A DNA stretch of 5,890 nt, from NCBI GenBank assembly GCA_016297645.1, contig JAEDGF010000103.1, positions 1 to 5,890 of the forward strand, written 5' to 3'. Position numbers and translations under genes: made by a program. Every line of letters starts with the position of its first letter. Position 1 is the stretch's first letter. The notes under the pieces were generated by a model that saw nothing but the letters and a program-made list of their open reading frames with translations, ran no database searches and was not told the origin of the DNA. Shown one piece after another: positions 1 through 4,488 of this stretch. The stretch comes from Clostridiaceae bacterium (GTDB lineage: Bacteria; Bacillota; Clostridia; Oscillospirales; Acutalibacteraceae).

Positions 1-96
1 CTTGAAACGATTGGACATTTTCCGCGCCGGAAACGCCGAAAAGACCGCTGTTTTGATTTCGGTGGTCTGCCCGTTTGTCAAAAAAAACTTAAATCG

Positions 97-114
97 AGTT
101 AGCGCGCACTAACC
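97..114. promoter_or_regulatory. Distal copy (O1) of the feo operator palindrome
   Basis: AGTTAGC-GCGC-ACTAACC has the same 18-bp layout (7-bp arms, 4-bp spacer) as two further copies nearer the gene, with 12 of 14 arm bases matching GGTTAGC/GCTAACC. Its centre is about 100 bp upstream of the predicted feo transcription start. It could help DNA looping or serve a divergent gene lying beyond the window. I see no good -10/-35 pair overlapping it. The TTAG-N6-CTAA core matches the half-site spacing within DtxR/IdeR-type operators, so a DtxR-family metal repressor is the inferred binder. Confidence 0.6.
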
Positions 115-169
115 GTTTTGTTGATTCCGCCGAGAATGAAAAAAGAGAGTCAAAAAACGCAAGAAGCTG

Positions 170-198
170 TTGACAACGGGACGAAAACAGACTAATAT
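170..198 (+). promoter_or_regulatory. Sigma-A type promoter of the feo operon
   Basis: A perfect -35 TTGACA (170-175) is followed by a 17-bp spacer and a -10 TAATAT (193-198, 4 of 6 to TATAAT). Transcription would start near 205, giving a leader of about 85 nt before the first feoA. The overlapping hexamers TATGAT (196-201) and GATAAT (199-204) are poorer choices because their spacers would be 20 and 23 bp. The predicted start falls on operator O2, which fits metal-dependent repression. Confidence 0.75.
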
Positions 199-205
199 GA
201 TAATT

Positions 206-223
206 GGTTAGCAAGGGCTAACC
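206..223. promoter_or_regulatory. Primary feo operator (O2), perfect palindrome at +1
   Basis: GGTTAGC-AAGG-GCTAACC is a perfect inverted repeat. It extends to 8-bp arms if the flanking T205 and A224 are counted. It covers the predicted transcription start, so a bound repressor would block polymerase. It does not look like the GATAAT-rich Fur box. The TTAG/CTAA half-sites recall the TTAGGTTAGSCTAACCTAA consensus of DtxR/IdeR. Assignment to that family is inference; no regulator gene is in the window. Confidence 0.75.
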
Positions 224-236
224 ATTAAAAAAGCGC

Positions 237-270
237 TTCGGTTAGCCGGTGCTAATTCACCGGTGCCGAG
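237..270 (+). promoter_or_regulatory. 5' UTR hairpin overlapping operator O3
   Basis: In the RNA, CCGGTG (246-251) pairs with CACCGG (258-263) around a 6-nt loop (CTAATT). An outer helix, UCGG (238-241) with CCGA (266-269), closes it across a small internal loop, with possible G-U pairs at 245/264 and 237/270. It ends a few bases before the AAAGAGGT ribosome binding site (273-280), which it does not itself cover. It could protect the 5' end or tune translation. No known riboswitch was recognised. Confidence 0.5.
240..257. promoter_or_regulatory. Leader operator copy (O3)
   Basis: GGTTAGC-CGGT-GCTAATT keeps the left arm exactly and 5 of 7 bases of the right arm, with the same 4-bp spacer as O1 and O2. 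Its centre lies 34 bp downstream of O2's, inside the transcribed leader, where it could act as a roadblock or help cooperative binding. The same bases take part in a leader hairpin (237-270), so its sequence is under two possible constraints. Confidence 0.6.
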
Positions 271-288
271 GGAAAGAGGTAATTTATT

Positions 289-501
289 ATGATGCCTTTA
301 AGCCTTGCGGACGAAAACCGCGAGAACATAATAAAGAAGATAGGCGGTAGCCCCGAGGTCAAAAAACACCTTGAAAATCTCGGCTTCGTCGTAGGCGGTA
401 CGGTCAGAGTCATAAACAGACTCGGCGGAAATGTTATCGTCAGTGTCAAAGAAGCAAGAGTTGCGATAAGCGAAGAAATGGCGCTTAAAATAATGATCTG
501 A
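289..501 (+). CDS. feoA: FeoA-family ferrous iron transport protein (first copy)
   Basis: This 70-residue cytosolic protein is a normal-length FeoA, a small SH3-like fold that works with the FeoB Fe(II) transporter; its exact role is unsettled in the family. The core is visible as LGF..G..V.V (residues 31-41), GGN.IVSVKE (46-55) and a closing strand ending ALKIMI. It belongs to the type that usually comes first in clostridial tandem FeoA pairs and lacks the PLGDP turn of the second copy. The start at 289 follows AAAGAGGT (273-280) by 8 nt; a second ATG at 292 is equally possible. It is the first gene behind the operator-controlled promoter. A 99-nt gap holding two small hairpins separates it from the next feoA, so the two copies may be made in different amounts. 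FeoA-like domains also occur fused to DtxR regulators, but here the protein is free-standing. Confidence 0.88.
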   Translation: MMPLSLADENRENIIKKIGGSPEVKKHLENLGFVVGGTVRVINRLGGNVIVSVKEARVAISEEMALKIMI

Positions 502-521
502 CTTCTGCCGCGCAGAACAAA

Positions 522-572
522 ACAGCCGCAAGGGCTGTGAACAGGTGAAAATAGCCGGAGTAAGCTCCGTGC
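522..572 (+). other. Two small RNA hairpins between the feoA genes
   Basis: The first is ACAGCC (522-527) with GGCUGU (533-538) around a 5-nt loop. The second is CGGAG (556-560) with CUCCG (565-569) around UAAG, extendable by two pairs past a bulged U570. Neither is followed by a U-tract, so they are not intrinsic terminators. They lie between the stop of the first feoA and the GGGAGG site (586-591) of the second. Roles in processing or differential expression are possible but unproven. Confidence 0.4.
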
Positions 573-600
573 AAAAACATATAACGGGAGGATATCTGCA

Positions 601-822
601 ATGAAAACGCTCAGACAGGCAAGCATCGGCGACACAGTGAAGGTAGTAAAGCTTCACGGAGAGGGCGCCGTAAAACGCCGTATTATGGACATGGGTATCA
701 CAAAAGGCGTGGAAGTCCACATCCGCAAGGTGGCACCGCTCGGCGACCCCATCGAAGTCACCGTACGCGGATACGAGCTTTCGCTCAGAAAAGCCGACGC
801 AGAAATGATTGAAGTAGAATAA
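601..822 (+). CDS. feoA: FeoA-family ferrous iron transport protein (second copy)
   Basis: This 73-residue protein is the classical FeoA type. It shows SIGDTVKVV (residues 8-16), the MDMGI..G..V helix-turn (29-39), the APLGDPIEV turn (45-53) and RGYELSLRKADAEMI (56-70). FeoA is a cytosolic SH3-like partner of FeoB, thought to influence its GTPase or assembly. The start is clear: GGGAGG (586-591) lies 9 nt before ATG. The stop is 27 nt before feoB, so the two are very probably co-transcribed. It shares only the scaffold with the upstream copy (LG or MG...G..V, then G..I.V.V) and differs through most other positions, so the pair are paralogues and not a recent duplication. This copy, adjacent to feoB and with the standard motif, is the better candidate for direct FeoB contact; that is inference. 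Confidence 0.93.
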   Translation: MKTLRQASIGDTVKVVKLHGEGAVKRRIMDMGITKGVEVHIRKVAPLGDPIEVTVRGYELSLRKADAEMIEVE

Positions 823-849
823 ACAAAAACAGAGAAAGGAACAGGCATA

Positions 850-3381
850 ATGGACAACATTAAAATAGCCCTTGCAGGCAACCCGAACTGCGGTAAGACA
901 ACGCTGTTCAATGCACTGACGGGTTCGAACCAATTTGTCGGAAACTGGCCGGGAGTTACGGTTGAGAAAAAAGAAGGAAAGCTCAAAAAGCATGACGGTG
1001 TTATAATCACCGACCTTCCCGGTATATATTCTCTTTCCCCCTACACGCTTGAAGAAGTCGTTGCGAGAAACTACCTTATAGGTGAGCGTCCCGACGCTAT
1101 CCTCAACATAATAGACGGAACAAACCTTGAAAGAAACCTCTATCTTACAACACAGCTCACCGAGCTTGGAATTCCCGTCGTAATAGCGGTCAACATGATG
1201 GATATCGTCAGGAAGAACGGCGACAAGATAAACACCGCCGAGCTTTCCCGTCAGCTCGGCTGCAAGATAGTTGAGATCTCTGCGCTTAAAGGCACCGGAA
1301 TCACGGAAGCCGCCGAGGCTGCTATCGACGCTGCCAAAAACGGCAAGACCGTTCCCATGCACACCTTCTCCGGTTCGGTAGAACACGCACTTGCTCACAT
1401 TGAGGAGGTCACCGTTCACTCGCTTCCCGAGGAGCAGCAGCGCTGGTACGCTATAAAGATTTTTGAGCGCGACGACAAGGTTCTTTCAAAGCTGAACCTC
1501 GACAAATCCGTTCTCGACCATGTTGAAAAGGACATCAAGGCAGTCGAAGAAGAGATGGACGACGACTCCGAGTCGATAATCACCAACGAGAGATACATTT
1601 ATATAGGCTCGATAATCAAGGCCTGCTACAAAAAGAAGGCAGCCGGCAGCCTCACCACCTCCGATAAGATAGACAAGATCGTCACCAACCGCTGGCTCGG
1701 ACTTCCGATATTCGCAGTTGTCATGTTCCTTGTTTACTACATATCGATGGTCACGGTAGGCTCCGCGGCAACCGACTGGGCAAACGACGGCGTGTTCGGC
1801 GACGGCTGGCATCTGCTCGGAATCGGCACCAAGGCTTACACTGCGGAAGCGGACGATTTCACGGCTGCAAGTCAGGCAATCGGCGCATTCCTTCCCGAGC
1901 TTGATTTCGAAGCCGAAGATTTCGACGGTGCAAAGGCACTCGAAGAAATGAAAGCCTTCACCACGGACGAAAAGACAGCTACCGTTGAGGTCGAGGATGA
2001 AGAAACCCTCGCTATGAACACCATGACGGCGTACTACTCCGAAGTTCCCGGGAACCTCACAAAGGAACAGGAAGAAGAAACCGTCGGCATGAGCTACCTT
2101 GACGCGGTTAAATATTTCGAAGCAAAATATGCAGAGGACGCCGGAAACGCCTTTGCAGAGCCCGACCCCGCCGATTACGGAGTATGGGTACCCGGTGTTC
2201 CCGTTCTCGTAGGAAACGGCCTTGAAAAGATAGGTGCTGCCGAATGGCTCTCCGGACTTATCAACGACGGTATCGTTGCCGGTGTCGGCGCAGTTCTCGG
2301 CTTCGTTCCTCAGATGCTCGTTCTGTTCCTTCTCCTTGCTTTCCTTGAAGCGTGCGGCTACATGGCTCGAATCGCATTCGTCCTTGACCGTATATTCAGA
2401 AAGTTCGGTCTTTCCGGTAAATCGTTCATTCCCATGCTTATCGGCACGGGCTGCGGTATCCCCGGTATCATGGCTTCGCGTACGATTGAAAACGAGCGCG
2501 ACCGCCGTATGACAATCATGACCACCACCTTTATCCCCTGCGGAGCAAAGGTTCCCTTCATTGCAATGATAGCAGGCGCTATCTTCGGCGGCTCGGCTAT
2601 CGTTTCCACAAGCGCATACTTCATCGGTATGGCAGCTATCATCGTTTCGGGTATCATCCTGAAAAAGACAAAGATGTTCGCAGGCGATCCGGCACCGTTC
2701 GTTATGGAGCTTCCCGCTTACCACCTTCCCACAGTCGGCAATGTTCTTCGTTCCACATGGGAGCGCGGCTGGTCCTTCATTAAGAAAGCCGGTACTATAA
2801 TCCTTCTCTCCACCGTATTTGTTTGGTTCGCAACATACTTCGGTTTCGTTGACGGCAAGTTCGGTATGCTTACCGAGGATCAGATCGACAAATCCATCCT
2901 CGCGTCCATCGGCGGCGTACTTGCCTGGATATTCAAGCCTCTCGGCTGGGGCAACTGGCAGGCAGCAGTCGCTTCCATCACCGGTCTTGTCGCAAAAGAG
3001 AACATAGTCGGTACTCTCGGTATCCTCTACGGCGGCGGCGAAGGCACCGTATACCAGACGATTGCACAGGCGTTCACCGGTATCACCGCTTATTCGTTCC
3101 TCGTATTCAACCTTCTCTGCGCTCCCTGTTTCGCAGCTATCGGCGCAATAAAGAGAGAGATGAACAGCGCAAAGTGGACTTGGTTCGCTATCGCTTACCA
3201 GTGCGGATTTGCTTACTGCATCGCTCTTATGATCAACCAGTTCGGTAACCTCTTCACCGGTCATGTAAATATTGTCGGTCTTATAGTTGCCGCAGCTATC
3301 CTCGCATTCATGATCTATATGCTTGTTCGTCCTTACAAAGAAGCAACAAAGCTTACGGAGAAAGTCAAGGTTACGAAGTAA
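850..3381 (+). CDS. feoB: FeoB, GTP-dependent ferrous iron transporter
   Basis: FeoB imports Fe(II) across the cytoplasmic membrane. The N-terminal cytosolic G domain has every box: GNPNCGKT (10-17), the switch threonine in PGVT (T37), DLPG (55-58), NMMD (115-118) and SALKG (144-148). A helical GDI-type region runs to about 277. Membrane segments start at W282. The gate motifs are present: GCGIPG with C535, FIPCGAKVP with C564, VAKENIVGT (714-722) and CAPC (C757, C760) followed by AAIGAIKRE. At 843 residues it is longer than the usual 650-780. The extra length is mainly an acidic insertion of about 114 residues (331-444) in the first extracytoplasmic loop. AAAGGA (835-840) lies 9 nt before ATG. 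Codon use is strongly biased, as in well-expressed genes. It follows two feoA genes and precedes a FeoB-associated Cys-rich protein; no FeoC is seen. The identification is secure; a preference for iron over manganese is inferred from context. Confidence 0.98.
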   Translation: MDNIKIALAGNPNCGKTTLFNALTGSNQFVGNWPGVTVEKKEGKLKKHDGVIITDLPGIYSLSPYTLEEVVARNYLIGERPDAILNIIDGTNLERNLYLTTQLTELGIPVVIAVNMMDIVRKNGDKINTAELSRQLGCKIVEISALKGTGITEAAEAAIDAAKNGKTVPMHTFSGSVEHALAHIEEVTVHSLPEEQQRWYAIKIFERDDKVLSKLNLDKSVLDHVEKDIKAVEEEMDDDSESIITNERYIYIGSIIKACYKKKAAGSLTTSDKIDKIVTNRWLGLPIFAVVMFLVYYISMVTVGSAATDWANDGVFGDGWHLLGIGTKAYTAEADDFTAASQAIGAFLPELDFEAEDFDGAKALEEMKAFTTDEKTATVEVEDEETLAMNTMTAYYSEVPGNLTKEQEEETVGMSYLDAVKYFEAKYAEDAGNAFAEPDPADYGVWVPGVPVLVGNGLEKIGAAEWLSGLINDGIVAGVGAVLGFVPQMLVLFLLLAFLEACGYMARIAFVLDRIFRKFGLSGKSFIPMLIGTGCGIPGIMASRTIENERDRRMTIMTTTFIPCGAKVPFIAMIAGAIFGGSAIVSTSAYFIGMAAIIVSGIILKKTKMFAGDPAPFVMELPAYHLPTVGNVLRSTWERGWSFIKKAGTIILLSTVFVWFATYFGFVDGKFGMLTEDQIDKSILASIGGVLAWIFKPLGWGNWQAAVASITGLVAKENIVGTLGILYGGGEGTVYQTIAQAFTGITAYSFLVFNLLCAPCFAAIGAIKREMNSAKWTWFAIAYQCGFAYCIALMINQFGNLFTGHVNIVGLIVAAAILAFMIYMLVRPYKEATKLTEKVKVTK

Positions 3382-3429
3382 TTAAAACACATTCAACACA
3401 GTCGTATTTGTGAAAGGAAGTCGGTTACA

Positions 3430-3600
3430 ATGCTCTCATGGCTTGCTCAGAATTTATCCACCGTTATTGTTTGCCTTGTGCTTGCCCTTATCCTCACGCT
3501 CATTATCGTCAAGCTCGTGAAGGATAAGAAAAAAGGTAAATCCTCCTGCGGCGGAAATTGCGCCCATTGTGCGATGGCATGCTCCTGCCGCAAGAAATAA
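3430..3600 (+). CDS. FeoB-associated Cys-rich membrane protein (56 aa)
   Basis: This short gene starts 48 nt after feoB, with AAAGGAAG (3413-3420) as ribosome binding site, and ends at TAA 3598-3600. Residues 1-11 are a short N-terminus. About 9-30 form one hydrophobic membrane span (TVIVCLVLALILTLIIV), followed by a Lys-rich stop-transfer stretch (28-37) that puts the tail in the cytosol. The tail carries six cysteines of the protein's seven: C40, C44, C47, C51, C53, plus C15 in the span, giving CGGNCAHC then ACSC; that is, five in the tail and one in the membrane. This matches the FeoB-associated Cys-rich family (Pfam FeoB_associated), found beside feoB in Clostridia and Bacteroidetes, where FeoC is often absent. 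Its function is not established. A cytosolic thiol cluster at the exit of the Fe(II) channel suggests metal reception or Fe-S/redox sensing, which is inference. No paralogue is present in the window. Confidence 0.88.
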   Translation: MLSWLAQNLSTVIVCLVLALILTLIIVKLVKDKKKGKSSCGGNCAHCAMACSCRKK

Positions 3601-3610
3601 ACGACGCTTG

Positions 3611-3656
3611 CGCGCCGCAGCCGAAAGAGGGTAAAACCGCAGACGGCTGCGGCGCG
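3611..3656 (+). repeat. Perfect 13-bp GC-rich inverted repeat between operon genes
   Basis: CGCGCCGCAGCCG (3611-3623) is the exact reverse complement of CGGCTGCGGCGCG (3644-3656), with a 20-nt loop. It begins 11 nt after the stop of the Cys-rich protein and ends 29 nt before the ribosome binding site of the HMA gene. The next bases (GTGATTTAATAAAAAAG) contain no immediate T-tract, so it is not a standard intrinsic terminator. It could protect the upstream mRNA from 3' exonucleases, act as a partial attenuator, or be a dispersed palindromic element. Confidence 0.7.
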
Positions 3657-3701
3657 GTGATTTAATAAAAAAGATTTTTCCGCAAGGGAGGCGGCAGACA
3701 A

Positions 3702-3962
3702 ATGGTAAAGACAATTCTTAAAATCGAAGGAATGGCGTGCTCCATGTGCGAGTCGCACATAAATGATGTTGTACGCAGCAATTTCGATGTAAAAAAAGTT
3801 ACTTCGTCCCACACAAAGGGCGAAACCGTGATTTTGTCCGAAGCTGCACCGGACAGCGAAATTCTCACCGCCGCGATAGCGAAAACGGGCTGCACCGTTA
3901 AGGATATCCGCACGGAGGAAGCCGGGGAAAAGCACGGATTTTTCTCAAAATTCAAAAAGTAA
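3702..3962 (+). CDS. Small HMA-domain (heavy-metal-associated) protein
   Basis: This 86-residue protein has the ferredoxin-like HMA fold of CopZ/Atx1 metal chaperones: strand 2-9, metal loop GMACSMC (10-16) with C13 and C16, helix 17-28, strands about 30-36 and 41-46, helix 51-62, and strand 64-71. It ends in a basic, Phe-containing tail (77-86). No signal peptide is seen, so it should be cytosolic. AAGGGAGG (3684-3691) lies 10 nt before ATG. It is the last gene before the operon terminator and follows the FeoB-associated protein by 101 nt, with a strong hairpin between. HMA proteins classically carry Cu(I) or Zn(II). Its place in a feo operon suggests metal trafficking linked to iron uptake, but the metal is unknown. 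C64 sits where CopZ proteins usually have the Tyr of a GY motif, giving a possible third thiol near the site. Confidence 0.9.
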   Translation: MVKTILKIEGMACSMCESHINDVVRSNFDVKKVTSSHTKGETVILSEAAPDSEILTAAIAKTGCTVKDIRTEEAGEKHGFFSKFKK

Positions 3963-3986
3963 ACACATCAAAAAAACACATTTCCT

Positions 3987-4027
3987 CAACAAAGCTGCCG
4001 CACCCCGCGACAGCTTTGTTGTTGTAT
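3987..4027 (+). terminator. Intrinsic terminator of the feo operon
   Basis: CAACAAAGCTG (3987-3997) and CAGCTTTGTTG (4011-4021) form a perfect 11-bp stem with a 13-nt loop, followed by TTGTATT. It lies 24 nt after the HMA gene stop. An A-run upstream (3970-3976) would be a T-tract on the other strand, so it may also work in reverse. The downstream T-tract is modest, which leaves some doubt about efficiency. Confidence 0.75.
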
Positions 4028-4070
4028 TACATTGAATTTATATGATGCTTGCATTTTTACGGGAATGCGC

Positions 4071-4104
4071 GCCTGCGGCGACTCATTTTTGCTGCCGGCT
4101 TTTT
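4071..4104 (+). terminator. Possible second (tandem) terminator
   Basis: GCCTGCGGC (4071-4079) can pair with GCTGCCGGC (4091-4099) in 8 of 9 positions, counting one G-U pair and one T/C mismatch. The loop is 11 nt and a run of five T follows (4100-4104). It lies 50 nt beyond the first terminator and would catch read-through. It is called from pairing by eye, without a folding energy. Confidence 0.5.
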
Positions 4105-4183
4105 ACAGTATCAATCGAGAAGTTTTTTGGTGCAAATACCACTGCGCATCACAACAATGAAATTCTAAACAAAATGTAACTAT

Positions 4184-4208
4184 TTTGTAGGGGCGGGGCC
4201 CCTGCAAA
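4184..4208. repeat. G/C-rich palindromic element with A/T ends
   Basis: TTTGTAGGGG (4184-4193) pairs with CCCCTGCAAA (4199-4208) as a 10-bp stem with one G-U pair and a 5-nt loop (CGGGG). It has no T-tract behind it and sits mid-way in the intergenic region. The GTAGGGGCGGGG..CCCC style resembles dispersed intergenic palindromes seen in many Clostridia genomes. Only one copy is in the window, so its repeat status is inference. Confidence 0.45.
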
Positions 4209-4224
4209 TCGTTTCTTTATGCGT

Positions 4225-4230
4225 TATAAT
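4225..4230 (+). promoter_or_regulatory. Candidate weak -10 element for the MATE gene
   Basis: TATAAT is a perfect -10 hexamer, but the best-spaced -35 (CTGCAA, 4202-4207, 17-bp spacer) matches only 3 of 6 bases. The hexamer lies inside an inverted repeat, TTATGC (4217-4222) with GCATAA (4234-4239), which could be a regulator site. The implied leader to the MATE start would be about 250 nt. This is a weak call; no better promoter was found upstream of the gene. Confidence 0.25.
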
Positions 4231-4488
4231 TATGCATAAGACAGATATGTTCAATGCAACTGTTTAATTCGCCCCGAACGACATTGCAATGATTGAAATA
4301 AAACATAAAAGTTCAGATTTGCATTTGCATTGACGGAGAACCCGATTTTTTCCCGTCGTGCGGCATTCTTATCAGGTACTGTAAAACCCATGTAAATTTC
4401 ATTTTTTTTGTTTTTCCGCTTTTATTTCGTTATTGTTTGTGGTAAACTTCTAATGTTTTTGTATTTCGAAGGAGAAAACAAAGAAACC

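Larger units (their letters stand above)
4022..4488. other. Gene-free intergenic region between feo operon and MATE gene
   Basis: No reading frame here has both a ribosome binding site and a protein-like composition. The stretch contains a second terminator-like hairpin (4071-4104), a G/C-rich palindrome (4184-4208), a perfect TATAAT with no good -35 (4225-4230), a short TTTGCATTTGCAT direct repeat (4319-4331) and a T-rich leader (about 4397-4427) before the MATE ribosome binding site. It is more AT-rich than the flanking genes. No riboswitch or T-box was recognised. Confidence 0.6.

Noticed and set aside
1..81. Divergent promoter and gene on the minus strand (TTGACA at 81-76, ATG at 18-16)
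   Set aside because: The -35 is perfect but no -10 is found at a proper spacing (AATCAA at best), the ribosome binding site is weak, and only six codons are visible.
1..112. Open frame from the left edge ending TAA at 110-112, read as the tail of an upstream gene
   Set aside because: Only 36 codons, a second frame is open to 102 as well, no recognisable family sequence, and the stop lies inside operator O1. It cannot be supported from this window.
206..257. Fur box in the feo promoter
   Set aside because: The repeats are GGTTAGC-N4-GCTAACC, with no GATAAT hexamer array; the single GATAAT at 199-204 is part of the -10 region.
237..270. Riboswitch in the feo leader
   Set aside because: The leader is only about 85 nt with one simple hairpin; no conserved core of a known metal or other riboswitch class was recognised.
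298..1419. Long minus-strand frame opposite the feoA genes and the feoB start
   Set aside because: It is antisense to three well-identified genes, has no protein-like domains and no ribosome binding site; it is a codon-bias shadow.
1486..3264. 592-codon minus-strand frame opposite feoB
   Set aside because: Cys- and His-rich, low-complexity translation typical of antisense shadows of a biased coding sequence; feoB in the other strand is unambiguous.
3447..3955. Minus-strand frames opposite the Cys-rich and HMA genes
   Set aside because: They run across a hairpin and two recognisable + strand genes with good ribosome binding sites, and show no family similarity.
4065..4160. 31-codon frame starting ATG 4065 in the intergenic region
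   Set aside because: No proper ribosome binding site, random composition, and it runs through a terminator-like stem.
4408..4488. Longer N-terminus for the MATE protein (TTG 4408 or ATG 4453)
   Set aside because: No ribosome binding site precedes either start, and the added residues are translated T-rich leader. AAGGAG at 4469-4474 and the family-like MKKNRDTYFYK support 4489.
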